64,000 nt of DNA from Stomoxys calcitrans (Eukaryota; Arthropoda; Insecta; Diptera; Muscidae). Shown here piece after piece: positions 1 through 11,117 of the stretch. Where the stretch lies: positions 193,939,373 to 194,003,372 of the forward strand of contig NC_081553.1 of assembly GCF_963082655.1 (NCBI RefSeq), written 5' to 3'. The notes beneath the pieces are model-generated. The model made no database searches. It was not told where the DNA came from and worked only from the letters and a program-made list of their open reading frames with translations. The position numbers were made by a program, and so were the translations under genes. Each line of letters begins with the position of its first letter. Positions within the stretch are counted from its first letter, which is position 1.

Positions 1-161
1 ATAGTGTGTGTCACAAAAAATAACCAGACGTATAATAAGATCTTATGACAGAACTTACTGCAGTGTGCGATTTTCGTTCGCTTGTACATCAAAACCAGCT
101 GTTTTCATAATGAAAAACCGATGCTTGAGTGAGACGTGTCACTCACTGAAGGGGCACAGAA

Positions 162-806
162 TTAGTGGAACAGGCAGTTAGTGTTACATAGAGGTCAACC
201 GTTTACTGCAAACAGTGATGTTAAATAAGGATATGAAGATTTCACACTCCTGCCCTTGGCATTGTTTTCGATATAAACAAATTCATCAACGATCGGTGTT
301 ATCAAGGAAAAACAGCTGATTTCGATGAATTATCGAACTAAACGACAAAATATTAGTGGTTCTTGTAACTGAAGCAACGTAACATAATTTCTGGCATTGG
401 TAAGTTGTGGACCATTGTCAAGTCGTCCCTTCTACCTCGAACTCTGGAAAGGAAATAAGTCACAGAAATAATAAGTGGAAAAGGCAGTTAGTATAACTTA
501 GAGGTCTCACGTTTCCTACAAACAGTGATGTTAAACAAGGGTATGAACATTTCACACTTCTGCCCATAGTCTTCGATATAACAAAATTCATCAACAGTCG
601 GTGTTATAAAGGATTTCGACGAAATGTGGATTTCGATGAATTGTTGATTTCGTTGAATTGTCGAAAAAATTGAGTGAAAAAATATTAGTGGTTCTTGCAC
701 CTAAAGCAACTTAACAAAATTTCTGGTATTGGTAAGTTGTGGAATACTGTCAAGAATCCCCTTTTGCCTCGAACTTCAGAAGAAGGGGCACTAGGACATA
801 AGTCAC
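162..806. repeat. Imperfect tandem duplication, unit about 315 bases
   Basis: Two diverged copies lie head to tail, at about 162-464 and 472-806. Shared landmarks in the same order are the CAGTTAGT start, CAAACAGTGATGTTAAA, the CATTTCACACT.CTGCCC block, AATATTAGTGGTTCTTG and a closing ATAAGTCAC. The second copy carries extra repeats of a GATTTCGATGAATTG-like motif in its middle. No coding potential is seen. It could be two units of a longer satellite that continues to the left of the window, or a local duplication. Confidence 0.75.
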
Positions 807-902
807 TTTTGACGAGGTAATAGATACCGATCCATAGAAATGATACAAAATTTTCAACTGTCAGTTTTTTGGTCAGTTTGATATGGTAAAGACAGTGCTA
901 TT

Positions 903-1450
903 CACCGCAAATGTGGTATCGAAGCCGTCAATTCGTCAAAAGCGCTGGGTCCAAGGAAAATCTCTACACTGATGCTGAAGAACATAAATGTACGGACACA
1001 TGACCAAGGTTCTCAACCTGGCTCTCGGGAAATCTGTCCACTGATGCTGAAGTACATAAATGTACGGGCATATGACCAAGGCTCTCAACCTGATTTCGTA
1101 ACTCTTTTTTCTCACCGTTGCCTGAAAGTTGGCAAAGTTATCTTGCTACTGAAGCCAGGAAACGATTCGAGCAAGAATAAATTGTACAGACCAATTTCCT
1201 ACCTCTCGCCAATAGCTAAGATGCTCAAGGAAGCACTACAGCCGATCGTTGTTGGAAAATTGCCATGTGGCGAGCAGAAATGAAACATGTTATCGACTAC
1301 ACATATTAGTTGAGGACTCTACCTTTTCAAGTTGGGCCCTAGAACGGTTCTCTCTTAACCTAAGGCTTTTGATATGGCCAGTCATGCCAACACTTCATCC
1401 AGTCAGACCTAAAACGTTGGATCGCTAACTGTTTGTTTTCTTTCTTCGGC
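903..1450 (+). pseudogene. Jockey-like non-LTR retrotransposon remnant (reverse transcriptase N-terminal part)
   Basis: The + strand encodes a decayed fragment of the region just before and inside the reverse transcriptase. It has the SSKALGP block, then LLLKPG and YRPISYLSPIAKMLK, which match the KPxKxxxxYRPISLLSPxxK signature of jockey-clade polymerases. Coding breaks at a stop after residue GEQK (about 1281) and resumes in another frame around LTKAFDMASHA (about 1360). A 72-base tandem duplication sits inside it. The fragment ends abruptly near 1455, where a second copy starts in the opposite direction. Non-functional. Confidence 0.75.
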
Positions 1451-1454
1451 AGTG

Positions 1455-2160
1455 CTAATTTCTGGGGCAAGGAGAAGTGCCCCGAGAGAGGCGCTTAATA
1501 CCATTCTCGATCTTATGCCTATACAAAAATAACTGGCGACCACAGGGTTTCCGGCCTAGCTGCAGGGACGTGTTGCCGATGTTTTCAAATAGTTTGGCAT
1601 GGCTTACCGTGTCAAACACTTTCGATAGGTCTAGTGCCACGGTAAATGTGTGCGGTGATGGGATGCAATGCAGTCGTCGATATCCATTCTGATACTCGGC
1701 GAATGGAAATTCTATAACAAGTCTCGGGAGGAGTAGTCTCTCAAGCGTCTTAGCTACAGGTGAGAGAAGGGAGATCGGTCTGTATGACTTCCACTTGCTC
1801 GCGACCTTTCTAGGCTTCGGTAGCGGGATCACTCCACCCATCTTCCAGACATCGGGTACTGCAAGAGTTTTCAAAGACAGGTTGAGGACAGTTGTAAGGT
1901 ACTCGACTCCAGGTAGATACAGTTTCTTCAGCATCAGTGTAGAGATTCCGTCGAGGCACAATGCCTTGGATGATTTGGCGTAACATTTGCCATTCGTAAC
2001 TTCGTCCACGTCACTCGGAATGGAATGCACAATAAATTGACGGTTGAACAACGATTGACGGTTGCATCTCTTCGGATCAGTGAAGTTACGTAGCGAAAAA
2101 TGACTGAGGTCCTGTCATCCCGTCTATCGGGTTTCGAAAGTGACTTACAGGTAGCCACAG
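1455..2160 (-). pseudogene. Jockey-like non-LTR retrotransposon remnant (reverse transcriptase)
   Basis: An open stretch on the minus strand begins at the LFNRQFIVH block, then KALCLDGISTLMLKK, PDVWKMGGVIPLPKP, YRPISLLSPVAKTLERLL and VALDLSKVFDTVSHAKLFE. This is the order of reverse transcriptase blocks 0 to 3 in jockey elements, and D of LDLSK is the first catalytic Asp. It stops before the YxDD block, so no active enzyme is possible. It is the same family as the pieces at 22.1-24.0, 33.4-33.9, 41.5-41.7, 47.9-48.4 and 50.8-52.6 kb. Confidence 0.8.
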
Positions 2161-3424
2161 CTTGCCTAAACCGGTATCTAAGCTACAAGGTGTCAGAGAT
2201 TTTAGAATGAGCGCAGAAGATCGAGCCACTTGAACGCTATTCAGCCTACTGGAACAAATGTTCTGTCATAGCCAATTAAAAAAGAAGTTACATTGCTCCT
2301 AGTGGTCCAGCCACATATTTACCTTTATTCACTGACTAACCTGATTATTACCTGATTCAGCTAGCTAATTCTGGGTTAATGCAATGAATCCTATAGCGCT
2401 CGTCTGCGAGTACCGATGCCTGCATCAAGAAATTAGATCGCATTTGGGGTATTCGACCGGCTGGTGTAAAGAGAGCGGCTGCTGCGCGTTGAAGAGTCAA
2501 TCAATCGCAAAAATAAAACAATTAAGTATATTGAGAGACAAATGTATCCAGCACTAAAATAAAACACAGATATTTTATTGTTGTATTAGATTTATGTTCA
2601 GTGGCGGACACAATAATTTGCAAAAGTGTGTGTATTAGCCCACCACTGCTTAAGATAAAATGTGAATGTTGATCTAACTCAAGCATTTTGCTAACTGAGA
2701 ATTTTCCGTAGCCGGTATAACCCATGTGTGCTTCGTACTATGGGCTGTACGCATCCCTACCAGAGAATAGCAGCAAGCCACTCTAAAATGAGTGCACACG
2801 ATAGACATGAAGTGAATGACACGCTCACACCTTATACCAGCAATCGTTGTTGACGCATACATACGTCTCTCAACCACCATAACATGAAATGCCATTTTAT
2901 GATTCGTTGAGCAACTAAGTGTTTTTGCTAATAAGCATAAAATGTCGAATTTTACATTTTAAGCAATACTCACGAGGCTCACATGGATCGCAACTGAATA
3001 GATGACACACACACACACAGCAATCGTTCAAAATAAGCGTTGACTGAAACAAAGAAAATAATAATGCGTGCAGTGTTGCCACAACAGAAAATAATTTATG
3101 ACTAAAATGTTCAAAAAATTTACCAAATCTTCAACAGCCGACCAAAATTTTAAATTTCTTAAAAATTTACTCTATAGACAAAATGTTGATATTTTCTCTA
3201 AAACGACAAAACTTTGATAACAATTTCCTAAAGATAAAAGTTTTGATAAAAATTTTTACTGAATAAAAAATTTTTGCGCTATTTTGCGCTACTTTTAGAA
3301 AAAAAAGGTCGATTACATTGAAAATCTACCAAAGTCGATTTGGACCGAACATCCGACCAAATCCTAAAATTTACAAATCCATCTGAGCAAATTTTGTATA
3401 AAAAGCCCAAAACGGCAACACTGA
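2161..3424. other. Non-coding stretch, no gene seen
   Basis: AT-rich DNA with a short CA microsatellite at about 3009-3020. The open frames here show no recognisable domain, no compositional bias and no splice context. Nothing else can be supported. Confidence 0.6.
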
Positions 3425-3890
3425 ATGCGTGTGACTTGGTATCAACGCTACCGCGAAGGGCTGAACATTGCTTAAGGCACTCCTTTTGGAGCGTCTTGAT
3501 GATAGGTGGAGAACTAGATGGACGAACAGTGACAATGGTCGGATGACTTACGAATTTATACGTGACACGACGTTCGTACGAGACCGCCCTGGGCTTCATA
3601 CTGACGGGACGTGGTTCCTTTAATGCGTTTTTGCATCAGAGGAATTTGTCCGCGACTGATCTGTGCGACTGTGGGTGACCTGAGGACTGGAGGCATGTAC
3701 TGCCCGTACTATGCAGACATTAAAGATTTAGGCGCGATGGGGATTAGCGAGGCTGTGTGGGATTTCAGTAGGGCCCTTGATAACGAGATGACTGTTGCAA
3801 GGCTGGCCACCTTTTCCCGGGAAGTATTTCTTAGGAGACGGACAAGACTTAGTAGAGGGATGAATACACGCTAGTTATCCATAACGAGGT
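3425..3890 (+). pseudogene. R1-like non-LTR retrotransposon 3' end (C-terminal zinc region)
   Basis: Translating across frameshifts gives blocks typical of the end of R1-clade ORF2: LDDRWRTRW, GRMTYEFIRDTTFVRDRP, then a GFILTGRGSFNAFLHQRNLS block, CDCG and EDWRHV, followed by CPYYADIKDLGAMGI and a basic FSREVFLRRRTRLSRG tail. The Cys/His spacing fits the CCHC zinc motif after the polymerase. At least two frameshifts and one stop break it. Its 3' side runs into unidentified sequence near 3890. Confidence 0.65.
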
Positions 3891-4750
3891 GTTGCTGTAC
3901 TGGCGCGACCGAGTGATTTGGTGCTGCGCATGACATGGCCTGGCACATGCCTTGCCCATGTTGATGCAGCGGCGTTTGCCCATCGTTGGTTTCCGTAGCT
4001 TTTGTGGTTGTGTTCGGTCATCCGTAAGGGTGGCCGCGTTGATTGTGAAGCAGATTTGTGTGGCGTAGCCTGTGAGGGCTGCTGTGTCCTGTTTGTGTTT
4101 GCATATATCGTCCTGTTGTATGTTGTTTTGGTATTCGGGGTTCAACTGGTAGTAGTCTTTTAAGGCTACGAAGTCTGACCGGAGACTTGAATCAGATACC
4201 ACGGGTGTCAGGAGCCCCTGGAACTTCGGTTCCAGCCTGGCAATGGTGAGGCCCCAGTAGAGAGCAACGTGGTGGCTGTGGTTTCTACCCAAATCGCGAG
4301 TAGAGCATAAGCTCGGCGCGGAGTTGCGTTTTCAACCGGGTGCCGTGACCCATACATCGGAAGGAGTTTTAGGTAGTGCTCCGTTCCTAACCAAGAAGGT
4401 GAACACGTCCAAATACGTGGGATCAAATTGGTACACATGTGTGGGTTACCACATGTGGAGGCGTTGGTAGACGCATTGTATTCACCCTTAGGCCTTAGGC
4501 CTCGCAGATTTGAGTAGTGCTTATAACCAAACGACCGATGTCCGACACTCAAATTGAAAAGCACATCCACTGAACGATTGATGAAACGTTCGATCAACTC
4601 TTGCTCTATTGTCATATGCAGAGCGTTGTTTTGATTTGGCATGCATAACAGGCACTTGCTTTGGCACAAGTGGCATTTGAGTGCCAAATTTAGGGTCTCA
4701 TGCAGTTCTCTGATCCCTACGTATTGGGATGTGGCCCTCTCGGTGGCCAC
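3849..4750 (-). other. Unidentified overlapping open frames
   Basis: Two frames on the minus strand, 147 and 180 codons, overlap near 4208-4292. The upstream one has a Cys-rich start (CHLCQSKCLLC) and the downstream one a run rich in Gln, Asn and Thr. I recognise no family. The position beside the R1-like 3' end and the frame switch suggest a decayed transposon ORF rather than a host gene. Composition is more GC-rich than the flanks, which supports former coding DNA. Confidence 0.3.
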
Positions 4751-6057
4751 CTTAGCTCTCAGTAAGAGCTTCGTCTAATCACGATTGCATAGTTAAAATT
4801 TTATCTCTCAAATTTCATATTGTGTACATTAGGATTTCTTTCTAGCCTTTCCTTCAATACTGCTGTTGCAAGGAAAATTTTTATAGTACATTTCGAAGAA
4901 ACATTTTAAGCGATTAGAGCAAACCAATCTTCTTTCTTGCAAAACTAAATCCCTTATAACATTCGTGCCATATAGTCAAAATCTCAACTTCTTATCAATT
5001 ATTGCTAATGAATTTAATTCAAATATATTCACGCAAACAACCCATTGTGCACTGGCTGGTCATGCCAAAAATTTAACAAACAAAAATGTCTCTGGGAATA
5101 CGTCATACAAGCAACTCTCCCAATAGCTGGTAAAAATGTTTAGTTTCTTCATATTACCAATCAGTAGAATTTCAGGCTTAAAGCGCGTTAGAGGTCATTT
5201 TAGTTTCCGGGAGTTTTTTTTTTTTTTGCAAAAAAAAGTGGAAATTCTCATTTGCTTGTCAAGTAAATTGTTCTAATGCTACTTTAATAATATTTAATAC
5301 GCAGACAATATTTTCCATTATTTAAATAGATTATTTGGGTTTGTCAAATAAAATAACTAAATTAGAAAAACCGGTCTATTTGCGAAAAGTTTGGCACATT
5401 TTGTGAACAATCATAAAACAAACGTTCTTAGAGATGTGTATCATTACACAAAAAAAAAAACAAAAATCAAAACCACCCATTTTTTAATGAAACAAAAACT
5501 TGACTGTTTTTGGTAAACAAACAACAATATTGGAAATTAAAAAGTTCTTGTGAGCGTCAAAGTTTTCGATAACAATAAAATTTTGAGGAAATTTTAATTT
5601 GCAAACTAAACTTTGTCTAATATTGTTCAACATTACGAGAAGTTATCAACGAATTGATTTAATACCCTACACAATAATGAATACCTATAAGAATAAAGCA
5701 GATTAATAGTGAATTAAAAGAAGTGACATAAGAGAGATATGTATATCTAAATCCAAAGCGATTCCAATGAAATTCAAAAATCATGCAAGAAATCGTTAAG
5801 ATCACTTGACAAATAATCTCATTATTGCAATGTTAATTCACATCAGAAGAACATATACAGTAGGCAAACGATTATAAGAAAGTAAAAAAAATATTTTTTC
5901 TTATAAGCGTTTTGTTTCTTTAAAGAATTGTTGTATGTAAGAAACTAGAATACAGATATAAGAATTTTTTTTATATTAGTAGTGTCTATTTTGGTTTTCA
6001 CAATACGAAAAACTACTTGAAAATAGAACGTTGCCGAAATTATAAGTGAAGTTGGTG
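4751..6057. other. AT-rich non-coding stretch
   Basis: Very AT-rich sequence with several A and T homopolymer runs (for example near 5215 and 5450). No open frame with family features, no repeat shared with the rest of the window and no RNA gene could be seen. Confidence 0.6.
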
Positions 6058-6690
6058 TTGTTGTTGTTGTTGTAGTAGCCAACATACATGTGGGGTTAAC
6101 GAACCTCGTCAATGTACTATAAATGAGCAAATTCTGTCTTTACTACAGGACCAATCACCGCAGGAACGTGGTCATTGGTTATTTAAAGGAGCCAATATCT
6201 CGACTTTTTTTATCGAGTATCCATGGCGAAACAATTAAAGGTGTTCTCATTTGTACAACAAGCACAAATCATATGGTTTAATTCGCCATCAAGCCGATAG
6301 TCGTTTTGGCAACACACGCAAACTAATTTGTGTGTGTATACGTGTGCGTGCATGAGCGGATAATATGTGAAAAAGAAGATAACAACAAAGAGAATTCAAG
6401 CAAAAATTTTATATCTTAATACCGTCAAAACCGGCCGGCTGTTAACAGCTGTTCGCGTGAGACCACCTTTTTAAATCCGACTTGTCGAGTATCATAGGCA
6501 TTCAGTATTTAAGCAAGAGCCGGTGTCAACCGACCTCTCACTGAGAATCTCCAGCCGATACAGCACCTGATTGTACGCGGCTATAGTCGCATCTACTCCA
6601 TATACCTGCGCTCTCAGCTAAGCTTCTCATGACAACGATGAACAAAACAGATTGGAGCTCAAAGTTTATGCTCTGCCAAGATAAATTCAT
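6058..6690 (-). mobile_element. CAA-tailed SINE-like element, split by a MITE
   Basis: The copy starts at a GTT run (the CAA tail read from the other strand) at 6058 and continues through GGTCATTGGTTATTTAAAGG, GTATTTAAGCAAGAGCCGG and the CTAAGCTTCTCATGACAACG block, which recur in the same order in all other copies of this family in the window. It is interrupted at 6222-6484 by a MITE, flanked on both sides by TCGAGTATC (6213-6221 and 6485-6493). The SINE therefore predates the MITE. Confidence 0.7.
6222..6484 (-). mobile_element. MITE family B, copy 1 (263 bases, 9-base target duplication)
   Basis: The element starts CATGGCGAAACAATTAAAGG and its other end, read from the opposite strand, is CAAGTCGGATTTAAAAAGG followed by TGGTCTCA. 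The two ends form an imperfect terminal inverted repeat whose best-matching part is AAAGGTGGTCTCA. TCGAGTATC is repeated exactly on both sides. Copies at 12676-12945 and 16146-16375 and the split copy at 8572-9620 share the body, including the CA/TG-rich centre and GTCAAAACCGGCCGGCTGTT-like arm. No transposase is encoded. A 9-base duplication points to a Mutator-like or related DNA transposon (inference). Confidence 0.75.
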
Positions 6691-6702
6691 TTACTAGTAG
6701 GA

Positions 6703-6900
6703 GTAGTTGGCAACAACAAAAAATATGTCAATATTAGTGTTTAGTGAAACTCTGATTTTGAGTATGTTACTAGTTCGCGCCATTTTTTCTTGTTTGTGTG
6801 TGTCTTTGTTCTTAACAATAATACACGCTCGCAACGGAACGTTATAAAAACTAGTTGACAGATGGAGGAAAAAAAAACATAGTAAGCTGTTTGTGGTACC
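6703..6900 (+). mobile_element. Repeat family C, copy 1 (non-coding)
   Basis: Shares with 8877-9145 and 60517-60672 the order GTTGGCAACAACAAAA, CTCTGATTTTG.GTATGTTACTA.TTCGCGCC, TTGTTTGTGTGTG, TTGACAGAT and GAGGAAAAAA...CAGCTGTT-like end. It encodes nothing. The core of the 8.9-kb copy is bounded by inverted AGTGCACTATCTGTCAA, so this is probably a non-autonomous DNA transposon. Confidence 0.6.
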
Positions 6901-6910
6901 CCTCCAAACA

Positions 6911-7265
6911 ATTAAATAAATTAAATTAAATTAAACTAAATTAAATTAAATTAAATTAAATTAAATTAAATTAAATTAAATTAAATTAAATTAAATTAAA
7001 TTAAATTAAATTAAATTAAATTAAATTAAATTAAATTAAATTAAATTAAATTAAATTAAATTAAATTAAATTAAATTAAATTAAATTAAATTAAATTAAA
7101 TTAAATTAAATTAAATTAAATTAAATTAAATTAAATTAAATTAAATTAAATTAAATTAAATTAAATTAAATTAAATTAAATTAAATTAAATTAAATTAAA
7201 TTAAATTAAATTAAATTAAATTAAATTAAATTAAATTAAATTAAATTAAATTAAATTAAATTAAT
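6911..7265. repeat. TTAAA pentanucleotide tandem array
   Basis: About 70 head-to-tail copies of TTAAA run over 350 bases and are almost perfect. The only clear variants are near the left edge, a TAAAT phase slip at 6917 and a C at about 6935, and at the right edge (TTAATAAATAA). The long uninterrupted run suggests an unstable, recently expanded microsatellite. It is not the insect telomere repeat TTAGG. Confidence 0.95.
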
Positions 7266-8137
7266 AAATAAACTTCAATTGATATTAGATTCACAGATTT
7301 TTTTCTTTCTCTTATTTCTTTTTAACGTACTGTTTATCTTGGTGTCCACACGTTTTTACAGAGAAAATACAGCATTTGCTGATACAGGGCGAAAATCATT
7401 TTTTATATAGTTCCATTTGGATCTCGGCGTCCATACAACATTATTTTTCCAATGAAATTCAACTTGCATTTTTTTTACTGTTGAACAAAATGAGCTTGAA
7501 GGGTTTCTATAATGTGAGGCCAATACAGAATAAAGATAATCTTGTAGAACATTTCATCAGAAATGTGCTTGTGATCAGACTTTTGGCGTAGCTGTTGGCT
7601 TTTCGGTAGAAATCACAACGCTTTTTGTATTCCCTCACTGGATCTTCTGCTGCTCCTGTTCCACGGGTCCCGGCTTTGTTATTATTTAATCAATTACGTC
7701 CACAGCTCTCTCGTAATCTAGAAATCTAGAAAATCCTTCACCTCTCGCTTCAAAATAGCCCAGTCCGACTTAGGGGTATGCCCATAGCGACACGGATTAA
7801 AATCCGCTCTCTCTCTGTTTGATCATGACATATCCACAGTTGAGAATTAAGAGCTTCTAAGATTGGCCTCGATTGCCAAGTAAAAGCCACTCAGAACCGT
7901 TATTTGGTATCCTCTACGCTTTCCCGAATAATATATTAAATTGGGTCACAGATCAATACTTCGAGGTGTTGCAAACAAAATGTGCTAAAAATGTACACCC
8001 CGCGAGTTATAAAATAAGTTGCAGAGTAAAAATTGTACTTCATTTTTTATAAGATTAGAATTTTTCTGAAAACCAAAACAAATTTTTTATTCACAAATCA
8101 TTAATCCCTTTCTGTTTTTGCTTATAAGATAATACAA
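7266..8137. other. Region 5' of the channel gene, no feature recognised
   Basis: A 71-codon open frame at 7376-7591 has no recognisable domain and is probably chance. The DNA just before the channel start is AT-rich and may hold 5' UTR and promoter, but no TATA, Inr or DPE element could be fixed with confidence. Confidence 0.4.
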
Positions 8138-11074
8138 ATGAGTCGAAAGTATGAAGACGTACCTACGAAAGGCTCCGAACACCTACCTCTAGATACACAA
8201 GTAACCCTACAAAATGGCGAACAAGTGATACGAAAACAAGGTCGTAAAACTCTTGGTCAGAGTTTGGTAGAACTCTATTATGAATACTGTGGAAACACAT
8301 CTCTTCACGGCATCCAGTATCTGGGTCAGAAACGTCCTTGGAAGGAGATTTTCTTTTGGATTTGTATCTTCATACTGTCGACTTTTTATTGTATGCAAAC
8401 AATTGGAAAAATTTATGACAAATGGGTCGATACGCCAGTGATTGTAAGTTTTTCGGAACGCTCTACACCGATTGCCGACATACCATTTCCGGCCATTACA
8501 TTGTGTAGTGAAACACGTCGACCAATTGACCCCGAAGGTGAGTATGGAGAAATTATGAAATAGTTCATGGCAGAATTATTTAAAGATTGTCTCATTTGTA
8601 TAACAACATGAAAACCATATGGTAAACTCGGCATATCGAACTGATTTACAAAATCGACGTTTTTGACAATACAAAGAAGGAAATTTGCACTCGTGTGAGT
8701 GTACATGTACATAAAGTGATCGTGAATGAGCAGAAAATATGCGAGAAAAAAGATAACTTGGTATAATTTAGAAGGAAAAGTCACTATCCCAATAAAAACG
8801 AAATCAACTATACAACCCTGTGGGGATAGTGGCTCAAATTTCCACTAGTCTGTCACATTTCTGGACACTTTCTCACTGAAGTAGTGGCAGTTGCCCAACA
8901 ACAAAATATTGAGTGCACTATCTGTCAAAATCAGTGATTAGTGCAACTCTGATTTTGTGTATGTTACTACTTCGCGCCGTTTTTCGTTGTTTGTGTGTTT
9001 TATGGTTCTTAACTATAATACACACACACAACCAAAACTCGTTGACAGATAGTGCACTTCGCGAGAAAAAATTGTACTCAGCTGTTTACGGTACACTACC
9101 TGGTAATTATGTCATGGTTATAAAGTGAGGTCATGCGAACAGCTGAGTAAAATTTTTTTTGATTTTGCAGTAAATCTAACTTTCAAAGGCTTGATATCAC
9201 AGCTGTGATATATTTCTAATTCTTAAATTCTTAAAAAGATGTTCTATTTGATTCGATATTCCACATATACGCACCAAAACAGTGTTATAGTGATGAAAAT
9301 ACAAATATAAAACACATTTGTAAAAGATAAGTTGTAAAACAAAGAATATCTCTAAAACTACTTTGACATTTCAATTTACGGCATTTGCCAATCAATGTAT
9401 CAATGTTGGGGGTAGATTTTTGTTGTTGTGCTAATGACGCTACCTCTTAGTTGTACCATAGGCTTAACCTTATTCAGTGAATCCTGGCTAGACTCTAAGT
9501 CGTATAACTTTGCCTAGGAAAATAATATCAAAGAAACAAACAAAATCTGACATCTTAATGCCGAAAAATCCAGCCAGCTGTTAACAACTGCTCGCGTGAG
9601 ACAATCGTTAAATAATTCAGTCATGGTATAGACTAAGGCGTATTTATAAGGTGGCCGCATCGACGAATTGGTACAACAAAGCATCTTTTTTGGGAACTTG
9701 AAATGTCAAAATTTTTATATAGGGCGAAACAAAAAATATTAAGAGTTGAGAGACTTTTTGATTGTTTTTCTTCTAATACTTATTTTTTTATACTTGTTTT
9801 CAGCTGTCCAATATGGCCATCTTTTGGCTTTGATAGAAAAGGGCGAAAATCTACCAACAAATTTAACCGAAAATGAGCGTGAGGAATTTTTGACTCTACT
9901 TCACACATGCAATTACGAAACGCTTATCGAAAAAATACCCAGATTGTCGAATCAAAGCCTCGATTATATTCGAATCCTAAGAAATATGTCAATGGATATG
10001 AGTTGGCAAATATCCTACTGTAAATGGTTTGGTGCCTCAGATACATGTGATGATTTACTTACAGAATCCTTCACCGAAGATGGATTATGCTACACATTCA
10101 ATGCCTTCAATGGTACCGATTTATTTCGGGAAGACACTGTTCAATACCGCATAATGGGTCTGGAAAGCCAAGTCAAAGTCTCGTCTACCAATAGAATAAA
10201 TCGAACGTTAACCTGGTCCCTGGAAAAAGGCTATCCCAAGTACACGCCTTTGAAAACCTATCCCGCCAGGGTTGTGAGTGCTAACACCAGAGTTTCTTTC
10301 GATGTCTATCTGCTAATGGCCACAGACTTTTTCGATTATACATGTAGTGGAGCTACACAAGGATACAAAATCGCATTGCATACACCGGATGATGTTCCGT
10401 TGCTATCAAAACGTTTTGTGCGCGTATCACCCGGCAAGGAAGTTTCAATCGCCATCAAACCCGTCATGGTAACCACATCGGATGGCATTGCTAGTTATCC
10501 TGCAGCAAAACGCAAATGTTTCTTGAACCAAGAACGCTATTTGAGATTCTTTAAGGTCTACAGTGAGAGAAACTGCGAAATGGAATGTCTAACAAATTAT
10601 ACTCTTAAAGATTGTGGATGCGTCACATTTGCTATGCCCCGAACTGCTGATATGCCAGTATGCGGCGAGGACAAAAACACTTGTTATCTGAAGGCAGAGG
10701 ATAATATGCTGCAGGAACATTTTTCGTCCCAATATGAAAATGGGAATAACTGTAATTGCCTGCCCTCCTGCACCTCCTTAGAATTCGATGCCGAGATATC
10801 TCAGGGAGATTTTGATACGAAGAGATATTTTGAGGCTTCAAAAATGGATTTACCATTTGATGCTGCGATTTCGCATTTAGTCGTTCATTTCAAGGATAAC
10901 GAATTTATAACATCAAAACGATCCGAATTGTATGGATTCTCTGATTTTTTGGCCAATTGTGGCGGTGTTCTCGGTCTTTTTATGGGTTTCTCCATATTGA
11001 GTTTTGTGGAAATAATATATCATGCAACGCTCCGTTTGTGGTCCAATATGAGAAGTAGAAAAAATGTCCAATAA
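8138..11074 (+). CDS. Pickpocket-type DEG/ENaC sodium channel subunit
   Basis: An amiloride-sensitive-type sodium channel subunit in the plasma membrane; DEG/ENaC subunits assemble as trimers and pass Na+. It has two exons: 8138-8537 and 9804-11074. The donor is GTGAGT and the acceptor TTTTCAG; the split codon reads GCT, giving 556 residues, normal for insect ppk proteins. Seen in order: the cytosolic His-Gly gating motif in TSLHGIQYL (residues 54-62), TM1 at 71-89, the post-TM1 block FPAITLC (117-123), a large Cys-rich extracellular part (CEMECLTNY, CGCVTF, CNCLPSC), and TM2 at 522-542 with the GFS selectivity filter in LGLFMGFSILS. AATAAA follows at 11112-11117. The 1266-base intron holds transposon pieces. 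The family is large and fast evolving, so the exact ppk orthologue is not assigned; a further 5' exon cannot be excluded. Confidence 0.92.
8572..9620 (-). mobile_element. MITE family B, copy split by a later insertion, inside the channel gene intron
   Basis: The left half (8572-8757) has GATTGTCTCATTTGT, the CATATGG block and TATGCGAGAAAAAAGATAAC. The right half (about 9529-9620) resumes with AAACAAAATCTGACATCTTAATGCC and ends CAGCTGTTAACAACTGCTCG, CGTGAGAC. The 770 bases between contain a family C repeat and unassigned AT-rich DNA. Confidence 0.6.
8877..9145 (+). mobile_element. Repeat family C, copy 2, with inverted ends
   Basis: A core of 148 bases (8912-9059) is bounded by AGTGCACTATCTGTCAA and its inverse TTGACAGATAGTGCACT. 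Conserved sequence also flanks the core on both sides (GTAGTGGCAGTTGCCCAACA on the left, GAGAAAAAATTGTACTCAGC on the right), so the true element is longer or the core inserted into another repeat. Non-coding. Confidence 0.65.
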
Positions 11075-11111
11075 AGTCCTAGCGTATATAGTGTGGAGTA
11101 ATAATAATGAC

Positions 11112-11117
11112 AATAAA
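11112..11117 (+). terminator. Poly(A) signal of the channel gene
   Basis: Canonical AATAAA starts 38 bases after the stop codon, with A-rich DNA just after it. Confidence 0.6.

Noticed and set aside
7376..7591. Small gene upstream of the channel
   Set aside because: 71 codons with no domain, no splice context and no supporting motif.
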